The notes under the pieces: generated by a model
What the model saw: the letters and a program-made list of their open reading frames with translations, nothing else
What the model was told of the DNA's origin: nothing
The model's database searches: none
Part shown: positions 5,866 through 10,689 of the stretch, in pieces
Layout: the number at the start of each line of letters is the position of its first letter
How positions within the stretch are numbered: the stretch's first letter is position 1
Program-made: the position numbers and the translations under genes
DNA from: JACOYH01 sp964469735
GTDB lineage: Bacteria > Patescibacteriota > Minisyncoccia > Minisyncoccales > MHMH01
Direction: 5' to 3'
Assembly: GCA_964469735.1 (NCBI GenBank)
Contig: CAYXYS010000018.1
Coordinates: 1 to 11,942, forward strand
DNA: 11,942 bases

Positions 5866-6819
5866 TTATCTTTTTTTTATCGGGAGAGTAAACCAAAATG
5901 TCGTCCCTTCCCCCTCTTTTGAACTAAACCATATTTTGCCTCCGCACATTTCGACTATGGATTTTACTATATACAGTCCAAGTCCCGAACCCTGCGTTTG
6001 GTGTTTCATAACATTGGCTGAACGAAAGAATTTCTGAAAGATGTGTTTTTGGTCTTTTTGGGGAATGCCCACGCCCGTATCTTTTATACTAAAAAGCAGG
6101 GAGTCGCTCCGCTTTTTAATTGATATTTCTATCTTTCCCTTCCCTTTTATATACCTAATAGCGTTGTCCAACAAATTCTCTACCACTGACTTTGTCTGCG
6201 ACGGATCGGCAACTACATTTGGAAGCGACTCTTCGGTATTGAAAATTATTTCAATGTTAGAAGCTTCGGCGTAGGCCTTAAACTTATTAATTATTTCTTC
6301 GGTCATTTCCGCCAAAGAAAACTCCGTTTTTTCCAGAGGCAGCCTTCCCTGCTCTATTCTGGAAACCATCAGCAAATCAGAGATCAATTCTCCCATCCTG
6401 CCAATATTCTCTTTGATTATCTTAAGGTACTCCGCCTGCTTTTTTTCAATTTCCCCCAACCTTCCCGAAGTTATTAGCTCCGTTGACCACTTTAAATTTG
6501 AGAGGGGCGAGCGCAACTGATGTGAAACTACGCTTATAAACTCTGATTTCAGCCTGTTCGCTTCCGCTATCCTCTCTAAACTTTTAATAATAATAAAGCT
6601 GACAGTAAGAAGGAAAATAGTCATTAGAAGAACTATCAAAGCCACCAAGCTGGGGTCCACCACATAACGAGTCCCCAGGGAATAACTGGTTATAGCGGTA
6701 ACGCCGATGACCGTTCCCATAACCAAAAATAAAAACTGGGGGCATTGGCGCAAGGGAAGATTATATTTCCTGCACTGGCCGATAACATTAAGCTGGTTCA
6801 CAATTTCTTTAAAATTCAT
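5866..6819 (-). CDS. Membrane sensor histidine kinase
   Basis: A 317-aa kinase. Two predicted membrane helices (about 28-48 and 57-79) are joined by a loop of only about 8-9 residues, so there is no extracellular sensor domain. The HisKA domain has the H-box S-H-Q-L-R-S-P-L with H100 as phosphorylation site. The ATPase domain has the N-box E-N-L-L-D-N-A (N215, N219), D-T-G-V-G-I (247-252), F-Q-K-F-F (261-265) and G-S-G-L-G-L (277-282). There is no PAS or HAMP domain between membrane and HisKA. The design resembles kinases that sense at or within the membrane; the signal is unknown. Transcription is predicted to start within a base or two of the ATG, which implies leaderless translation. The response regulator follows at 34 nt. 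Confidence 0.95.
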   Translation of the reverse strand: MNFKEIVNQLNVIGQCRKYNLPLRQCPQFLFLVMGTVIGVTAITSYSLGTRYVVDPSLVALIVLLMTIFLLTVSFIIIKSLERIAEANRLKSEFISVVSHQLRSPLSNLKWSTELITSGRLGEIEKKQAEYLKIIKENIGRMGELISDLLMVSRIEQGRLPLEKTEFSLAEMTEEIINKFKAYAEASNIEIIFNTEESLPNVVADPSQTKSVVENLLDNAIRYIKGKGKIEISIKKRSDSLLFSIKDTGVGIPQKDQKHIFQKFFRSANVMKHQTQGSGLGLYIVKSIVEMCGGKIWFSSKEGEGTTFWFTLPIKKR

Positions 6820-6826
6820 TACATTA

Positions 6827-6835
6827 ATTGTACCA
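6827..6835 (-). promoter_or_regulatory. Promoter of the histidine kinase operon, leaderless
   Basis: Extended -10 TGG-TACAAT on the minus strand (6835-6827). A start 7 nt downstream falls at about 6820, next to the ATG (6819-6817). The -35 is poor (TTGTTT at a 15-nt spacing is the best seen), so the extended -10 would carry recognition. It is back to back with the tRNA promoter at 6839-6867. Confidence 0.6.
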
Positions 6836-6838
6836 TAT

Positions 6839-6867
6839 TTGAAAAATAAACAAAAAGATGATAATAT
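6839..6867 (+). promoter_or_regulatory. Promoter of the split-tRNA / tRNA-Pro / tRNA-Gly unit
   Basis: TTGAAA (6839-6844), a 17-nt spacer ending in TGA, and TAATAT (6862-6867): a -35 with an extended -10. The predicted start (about 6874) lies about 3 nt before the first base of the split tRNA. The promoter thus appears positioned for the split tRNA and not for the nested tRNA-Pro. Confidence 0.7.
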
Positions 6868-6907
6868 TGGGGCGTACGGGGTATAGTGTAACGGCTAGCA
6901 CGAGTTC

Positions 6908-7026
6908 TTCTTGCCCCGTTAGAAATTTATCGGGGTGTCGTATAATGGTAGTATGTATGCTTTGGGAGCATATGGCCTGGGTTCAATTCCCAGCACCCCG
7001 AAAATTAATTTCTAATGGGGTGGGAA
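6908..7026 (+). repeat. 20-bp imperfect inverted repeat enclosing tRNA-Pro
   Basis: 6908-6927 pairs base for base with 7007-7026: 20 contiguous pairs, of which four are G-U on the plus-strand RNA (6911, 6912, 6913, 6918). After one mismatch, 6929-6930 can also pair with 7004-7005, so the helix nearly reaches the tRNA-Pro acceptor stem. The G-U pairs would be A-C mismatches on the other strand, which points to selection for, or function of, the plus-strand RNA. Confidence 0.8.
6931..7001 (+). tRNA. tRNA-Pro(TGG)
   Basis: Acceptor CGGGGTG/CACCCCG with C1:G72 as in E. coli tRNA-Pro. D-arm GTAT-AATGGTA-GTAT, anticodon stem TATGC/GCATA, loop TTTGGGA (anticodon TGG, G37), T-arm CTGGG-TTCAATT-CCCAG, discriminator A. 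The bases after it are AAA, so CCA is not encoded. It lies wholly between the two halves of another tRNA-like structure, and its flanks pair into a long helix. Confidence 0.93.
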
Positions 7027-7058
7027 ACCCCGAAGGAAAGCAAAACTTCCTACGGGGT
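7027..7058 (+). other. Hairpin after the nested tRNA-Pro
   Basis: ACCCCG/CGGGGT (7027-7032 with 7053-7058) and AGGAA/TTCCT are separated by a single A-A mismatch, with an 8-nt loop: 11 pairs. It begins on the base after the tRNA-enclosing helix ends. Its right arm CGGGGT also belongs to a second copy of CGGGGTA (7053-7059) that could pair with the 3' acceptor strand TACCCCG, so two folds compete. It is followed by AAAATTTAG, so a weak terminator is not excluded. Confidence 0.65.
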
Positions 7059-7095
7059 AAAATTTAGTTTCGGTTCGAATCCGAATACCCCGAAT

Positions 7096-7167
7096 GCGGG
7101 TGTAGCACAATGGTAGTGCATCTGCCTTCCAAGCAGAGTACGTGGGTTCGATTCCCATCACCCGCTC
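7096..7167 (+). tRNA. tRNA-Gly(TCC), running into the assembly gap
   Basis: Acceptor GCGGGTG/CACCCGC, D-arm GCAC-AATGGTA-GTGC, anticodon stem TCTGC/GCAGA with loop CTTCCAA (anticodon TCC), T-arm GTGGG-TTCGATT-CCCAT, discriminator T (7166). The sequence stops after one further C, which would be the first base of an encoded CCA as seen in the copy right of the gap. It is 2 nt downstream of the split tRNA. Confidence 0.94.
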
Positions 7168-7267
7168 NNNNNNNNNNNNNNNNNNNNNNNNNNNNNNNNN
7201 NNNNNNNNNNNNNNNNNNNNNNNNNNNNNNNNNNNNNNNNNNNNNNNNNNNNNNNNNNNNNNNNNNN
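7168..7267. other. Assembly gap, 100 N
   Basis: Exactly 100 Ns, a conventional placeholder for a gap of unknown size. The 21 bases to its left (7147-7167) and right (7268-7288) are identical, both being the 3' end of tRNA-Gly. Either the contigs overlap and the gap is false, or two or more tandem tRNA-Gly copies or other genes are hidden. Confidence 0.98.
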
Positions 7268-7290
7268 TTCGATTCCCATCACCCGCTCCA
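7268..7290 (+). tRNA. 3' end of a tRNA-Gly with encoded CCA
   Basis: From the T-loop TTCGATT through the acceptor strand CACCCGC, discriminator T (7287) and CCA (7288-7290). Identical to the end of tRNA-Gly(TCC) left of the gap. It is either the same gene duplicated by scaffolding or the end of a second tandem copy; the 5' part is in the gap. Confidence 0.7.
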
Positions 7291-7293
7291 ATG

Positions 7294-7324
7294 AAAAATG
7301 GAGAGGGTAAACCTCTCCATTTTT
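7294..7324. terminator. Bidirectional intrinsic terminator
   Basis: A perfect 13-bp inverted repeat (7294-7306 with 7312-7324) with a 5-nt loop, A5 and T5 at its ends and a GGAGAGG core. It ends the plus-strand tRNA array and the minus-strand rny-HU unit, 17 nt after the HU stop. Confidence 0.9.
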
Positions 7325-7341
7325 CTATTTACTAATAATGA

Positions 7342-7614
7342 TTATTTCACCGCGTCTTTCAGGGCTTTTCCAGCTTTGAATTTAGGAACTTTCTGGGCGG
7401 GAATTTTTATCTTCTCGCCGGTTTTGGGGTTAATCCCTTCCCTGGCCTTCCTGTTAACTACGTGGAACTTTCCGAATCCGGTTAGAACCACCTCTCCACC
7501 CTTGGAGAGGGTTTTTTCTATTTCCCCAAGAACTACGTTTAAGGATTCTTCGGCCTGCCTTTTGGACAAACCGGTTTTTTTGGCTATAGCCTCAGCTAAT
7601 TCGCTTTTTTGCAT
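7342..7614 (-). CDS. hup: HU-family DNA-binding protein
   Basis: A 90-aa protein, the usual HU length. The N-terminal helix pair (M-Q-K-S-E-L-A-E-A-I-A) forms the dimer, followed by G-F-G-K-F (46-50). The DNA-binding arm R-K-A-R-E-G-I-N-P-K-T-G-E (55-67) carries the intercalating proline at 63, and the C-terminus K-V-P-K-F-K-A-G-K-A-L-K is typical. HU bends and compacts DNA as a dimer in the nucleoid. The ATG comes one base after the rny stop (junction TAA-T-ATG), with no Shine-Dalgarno, so translation is probably coupled to rny. IHF subunits are an alternative, but the sequence looks like plain HU. This appears to be the last gene of the rny unit. Confidence 0.95.
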   Translation of the reverse strand: MQKSELAEAIAKKTGLSKRQAEESLNVVLGEIEKTLSKGGEVVLTGFGKFHVVNRKAREGINPKTGEKIKIPAQKVPKFKAGKALKDAVK

Positions 7615-7615
7615 A

Positions 7616-9145
7616 TTATTTTGCGTATTCAGTTACTCTATTTTCTCTTATGACTGTTACTTTTATTTCGCCGGGATACCTCAGTTCTTCCTGGATTCTT
7701 TTGGCAATTTCCCTCGCCATTTTATGAGAACCCAAGTCGTCGACCTGCTGAGGGTTAACGAATATCCTTATTTCCCTGCCGGCTTGGATGGCATAAGCCT
7801 TATCCACTCCGGTAAAGGAAGTAGCGATCGCTTCCAATTCTCCCAATCTTTTAAGATAATTGTCAAGGGTGTCTTTTCTGGCTCCGGGCCTGGCTCCTGA
7901 AATTTGGTCGGCAGCCTGTACTATTACAGCTTCGATGGATTCGGCGGGATAGTCCTCGTGGTGGGACTTCATGGCGCTTATCACCTCTTTCTCTATGCCG
8001 AACTTCTCCAATATTTTTATTCCGATATCCACATGGGACCCCTCCACCTGATGGTCCACCGCCTTGCCAATGTCGTGCAAAAGGCCTGCTTTTTTGGCTA
8101 TTCTCACGTTGGCGCCAAGCTCGGCTGCAAGCGCTCCGGCCAAATGGCTGACTTCGATGGAATGAAGTAAAGCATTCTGACCGTAACTAGTGCGGAACCT
8201 CAATCTTCCCAAAAGCTGAGTAAGTTTTTGGTCCAGTCCGACCACTCCGGTATCATAAACGGCAGTGTCTCCGGCTTCTTTAATTTGGCTGACAATTTCT
8301 TCTTCCGTCTTCTCGACTATCTCCTCTATCCTTGCCGGCTGTATTCTGCCATCATGGATAAGCTTTTCCAGAGCAACTTTGGCTATCTGCCTTCTAATTG
8401 GGTCAAAGCTGGAAATCACTACCGCTTCCGGGGTCTCGTCAACCACTATTTCAACTCCGGTTAATTTCTCGAGAGTTTTTATATTTCTTCCTTCCTTCCC
8501 TATAATCCTCCCTTTTATGTCCTCGTTGGGAAGAGCAACGGTGGTGGTAGTCATTTCTTGAGCCTGAGAAAGAGCGCATCTTTGAATAGCCAGGGCGATC
8601 ATGTCTTTGGCCTTGCTTTCTATTTTCTCTCTCCCCTCTTGGTCGAGCTTACGCATTTTTTCCAGCAGCTCCATTTCAAATTCTTTTTCGCAGCTAGCGA
8701 GAAGTTCCTTCTTTGCTTCTTCTTTCGGCAAGCCGGATATTTTCTCCAACTTTTGGAGAGCCTCCTGTTTAAGGGTCTCTAAATTTTCTTTAACGCTTTT
8801 AAGCTTTTCTATTTTGTCCTGAAATTCCTTTTCTCTTTTGTCGTAATCGGAAAGTTTCTGATTGAGAATATCTTCCCGCTTTAAAATCAGCTGCTCGGTT
8901 TCAGCAACCCTTTTTCTGAGCTGATTTTCCTCTTCTTTGGCTGAATCTAAAAGGCTGGATGCCTTTTCCTTAGCCTGCGACAAAATCGACTCATATTCTT
9001 TCTGGGCTTGTGTTACCTTCTCTTGAAGCTTCTGGTCGATTGTACCTAATTTCTTCTTTGCGATTGACTGGCGGGTATAGTAACCCAAAACAGATCCTAT
9101 TCCTAAGGCAACTACACCTACCGCGAGTAGGATATATTGATTCAT
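7616..9145 (-). CDS. rny: Ribonuclease Y
   Basis: A 509-aa membrane-anchored endoribonuclease that starts mRNA decay. An N-terminal membrane helix (about 4-22) is followed by a long charged coiled coil (about 35-195). The KH domain follows (about 205-270), with G-R-I-I-G-K-E-G-R-N at 212-221, then the HD domain (about 324-420), with N-A-L-L-H-S (H328), the metal-binding pair H357-D358 in L-L-H-D-I-G-K, and D413 in A-A-D-Q-I. The C-terminal region ends in I-R-E-N-R. Length and order match the family (about 510-520 aa). A near-consensus promoter lies about 200 nt upstream, and a long structured leader precedes the ATG, which has no Shine-Dalgarno. HU follows after one base. Together with NrnA it suggests an RNase Y-type RNA decay system. 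Confidence 0.97.
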   Translation of the reverse strand: MNQYILLAVGVVALGIGSVLGYYTRQSIAKKKLGTIDQKLQEKVTQAQKEYESILSQAKEKASSLLDSAKEEENQLRKRVAETEQLILKREDILNQKLSDYDKREKEFQDKIEKLKSVKENLETLKQEALQKLEKISGLPKEEAKKELLASCEKEFEMELLEKMRKLDQEGREKIESKAKDMIALAIQRCALSQAQEMTTTTVALPNEDIKGRIIGKEGRNIKTLEKLTGVEIVVDETPEAVVISSFDPIRRQIAKVALEKLIHDGRIQPARIEEIVEKTEEEIVSQIKEAGDTAVYDTGVVGLDQKLTQLLGRLRFRTSYGQNALLHSIEVSHLAGALAAELGANVRIAKKAGLLHDIGKAVDHQVEGSHVDIGIKILEKFGIEKEVISAMKSHHEDYPAESIEAVIVQAADQISGARPGARKDTLDNYLKRLGELEAIATSFTGVDKAYAIQAGREIRIFVNPQQVDDLGSHKMAREIAKRIQEELRYPGEIKVTVIRENRVTEYAK

Positions 9146-9342
9146 AGTTGTAATAGATTTGGCAATTCAACCCCGCCCATAATCTTTGGTATGAGTTAGA
9201 AATTCTCTTAATTTGGTTTTTGAATCTCGTAATATACTGCATAGATTATGGGCGGGGGCCGAAAATCCAATAATCCAAGTTTAAAAAATTATATAGCTAT
9301 TCGTTCGGCTAAAATGCAAGCAAGCTTACATTTTTTCCTCAC
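9146..9342 (-). promoter_or_regulatory. Structured 5' leader of rny
   Basis: From the predicted start (about 9342) to the ATG there are about 197 nt with no credible gene. Three helices tile it: (a) 9334-9325 with 9320-9311, 10 bp with one G-U and loop CUUG; (b) 9309-9304 with 9263-9258, 6 bp; (c) 9257-9243 with 9185-9171, a perfect 15-bp GC-rich stem enclosing 57 nt. Helices b and c abut exactly. About 25 nt remain single-stranded before the ATG. It may control rny expression, but helix c could also be the ends of a small inserted element. Confidence 0.6.
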
Positions 9343-9348
9343 TTTTTG

Positions 9349-9377
9349 AGTATATCAAATTTCAGGCGTTTTGTCAA
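9349..9377 (-). promoter_or_regulatory. Promoter of rny-HU
   Basis: On the minus strand, TTGACA (9377-9372), a 17-nt spacer ending in TGA, and TATACT (9354-9349). This is a consensus -35 with an extended, near-consensus -10, the strongest promoter in the window. Its -35 overlaps the U-tract of the upstream terminator. Confidence 0.88.
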
Positions 9378-9404
9378 AAGCCCGCCCATTACCTGGACGG
9401 GCGG
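9376..9404 (-). terminator. Terminator of the surface-protein cluster
   Basis: On the minus strand, CCGCCC (9404-9399) and GGGCGG (9387-9382) form a stem with an 11-nt loop, followed by GC and TTTT. It lies 18 nt after the stop of the 421-aa protein. The T-run leads directly into the rny promoter. The CCCGCCCAT core (9381-9389) resembles the helix in the rny leader, so it may be another copy of a repeat family. Confidence 0.6.
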
Positions 9405-9422
9405 ATCCAATCTGGCTGGTTT

Positions 9423-10688
9423 TCAAAAACCGGCTCCGGTAAATAATTCTATAAAACTAGATATTGCTATTAAAGCTTTCTGGATCCATGCCGTAGGCGG
9501 CACCTCTTGATATTCGGGCAACGGAAGCTGGGCTGTAATATCCCTGGCGGCGCTTAGACAACTATAGCCATCTGAATCCGTAACTCTCAATCTAATTTTA
9601 TTATCAGATGCACTGAAAATTATACAAGGATATTGGGAAGAAGAGTCTGTATCGTCGACGAATTCTCCCGCTCCCTCAACGACAGTCCAAAGATAGCTGG
9701 ATATTTCAGTTCCTCCGTAGGCCTGGCTGGAGTCGGGGTCGAAGAGAACCGCCTCGCCCTGGTTGGGCTCCTCGGGAATCCACTCAAAGTCGGGCCAGGG
9801 ATAAGCATGTTTTGGAGTTTTGAATTCGTCGGAAGTCATCCATTTAGACCAATTGCCATGACTATCTTTGACTCTAACCCTCCACTGATAAGTGGTATTC
9901 CAAACGAGCTCGGATATCCAGTCTGAGTCGTCATCGTGGGAAAGGTCCAGGGCGTACGAGGTTGAAGGAGAGTTGACTACGTGGTTGAACTTCGGAACCG
10001 CAAAGGCGCTGTTGTCGTCCACTTCGATCTCATAGGAAGCCTGGGGGTCTCCGTCTGGGTCGGAGTAATTCCAGGCGAACACGGGCACGCTCTTGCCCTG
10101 GATTGAACAATTATTCCAGGTTTCACCGGAGCCGACTTTGGTGGGCCTGTCGGGAGGATCGTTGAATACGCCCGGGTCAACAACCACGCCATAGTTGGAA
10201 CCGCTCATGCTTATCCACCCTATAACCATATCAGACCAAGCCCAACCCGAGAAAGCTCCCGTACCGGCATCAGCGGTTACTCCGTAGCTATCCCCTTTCA
10301 GCTTAATCCAGCCGTCCCAGCCGCCTCCAAAAGATAATGCTCTGGCCCAACCCGTCACCTCTCCGGAAGCCAAATCAATTTTGGCGATATAATCAAGCTC
10401 CGCTTCTTGATAGGGAGCGGCTGGCGGGGCTCCGGTTTCCGTTCTGTTAAAACTAATCCAGCCAACATTCTCTGACCAGGCCTCTCCGGAAAATTCGCCT
10501 GAAGCAGGATCAATATTGACACCGTAATCTACGGTTGCACAAGTGTCTTGGTTAGTGCAATTAAAACTAATCCAGCCAACATTCTCTGACCAGGCGTAAT
10601 TGGAAAGATTATCTCCCTCGCCGGCTACAACAAAACCGGCCAAAAAGAAGCTGGTTATTAATATTGCCAAAAAAACTGTTTTTTTCAT
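9423..10688 (-). CDS. Secreted surface protein with AWSENVGWISF repeats, FnIII-like and PKD-like domains
   Basis: A 421-aa exported protein. The signal peptide is residues 1-22 (K-K, a hydrophobic core, V-V-A cleavage). Four related units follow: 31-43 (Y-A-W-S-E-N-V-G-W-I-S-F-N), 70-81 (A-W-S-E-N-V-G-W-I-S-F-N), a diverged one at 113-130 and G-W-A-W-S-D-M-V-I-G-W-I-S-M at 148-161. They are separated by I-D-P-A-S-G-E-F-S-G-type linkers. About 178-291 looks like a fibronectin III domain (P-P-D-R-P, Y-x-W-R-V-R-V-K-D, W-S-K-W). About 292-385 looks like a PKD domain (S-Y-L-W-T, I-R-L-R-V-T-D-S-D-G). The last 20 residues are hydrophobic or amphipathic. I infer a cell-surface adhesion or structural role. 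It starts one base after the upstream stop and ends in TGA, which shows TGA is a stop here. Confidence 0.85.
   Translation of the reverse strand: MKKTVFLAILITSFFLAGFVVAGEGDNLSNYAWSENVGWISFNCTNQDTCATVDYGVNIDPASGEFSGEAWSENVGWISFNRTETGAPPAAPYQEAELDYIAKIDLASGEVTGWARALSFGGGWDGWIKLKGDSYGVTADAGTGAFSGWAWSDMVIGWISMSGSNYGVVVDPGVFNDPPDRPTKVGSGETWNNCSIQGKSVPVFAWNYSDPDGDPQASYEIEVDDNSAFAVPKFNHVVNSPSTSYALDLSHDDDSDWISELVWNTTYQWRVRVKDSHGNWSKWMTSDEFKTPKHAYPWPDFEWIPEEPNQGEAVLFDPDSSQAYGGTEISSYLWTVVEGAGEFVDDTDSSSQYPCIIFSASDNKIRLRVTDSDGYSCLSAARDITAQLPLPEYQEVPPTAWIQKALIAISSFIELFTGAGF
10447..10595 (-). repeat. Identical 35-nt direct repeats inside the surface-protein gene
   Basis: 10447-10481 and 10561-10595 are identical over 35 nt, 114 nt (38 codons) apart. 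They encode the W-S-E-N-V-G-W-I-S-F-N core of protein repeats 1 and 2. Exact identity at the DNA level, including third codon positions, suggests recent duplication or gene conversion within the gene. Confidence 0.9.
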
Positions 10689-10689
10689 A

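Larger units (their letters stand above)
6877..7093 (+). tRNA. Interrupted tRNA or tRNA-like RNA with a nested tRNA-Pro
   Basis: The 5' part has an acceptor strand (CGGGGTA, 6877-6883), TA, and a D-arm (GTGT/GCAC, loop AACGGCTA with G18-G19). The 3' part has a T-arm (TTCGG-TTCGAAT-CCGAA, 7069-7085), the matching acceptor strand TACCCCG (7086-7092) and discriminator A7093. Between them lie a 20-bp helix capped by a complete tRNA-Pro (6908-7026) and a hairpin (7027-7058). If 147 nt (6912-7058, or equally 6911-7057) were removed, the ends would close a GAGTT/AATTT stem around loop CTTCTAA (anticodon TCT), giving 70 nt without base 26 and with a 3-nt variable loop. Counting by standard geometry from the 5' end gives CTT instead. 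The retained segment is not obviously a group I intron: without the tRNA it is only about 75 nt. A pseudogene or misassembly is also possible. Confidence 0.5.

Noticed and set aside
6908..7058. Group I intron in the split tRNA
   Set aside because: The GGGAAACCCC stretch and a possible P1-like pairing (UUCUUC with GAAGGA) hint at one, but the non-tRNA part is only about 75 nt and I found no P3/P7 core. The bases at the splice points do not fit the U-before / G-last rule together.
6877..7093. tmRNA
   Set aside because: A tRNA-like end joined by a long helix recalls tmRNA, but there is a full D-arm, no tag reading frame, and a complete tRNA-Pro in the middle.
8991..9242. Upstream open frame starting in the rny leader
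   Set aside because: It mostly overlaps rny in another frame, has a Cys/Arg-rich composition without family features and no start context. Best seen as chance.
9423..9425. TGA read as glycine (SR1/Gracilibacteria code)
   Set aside because: Reading on past the TGA leads straight into a terminator and the rny promoter, and no in-frame TGA occurs within any complete gene here.
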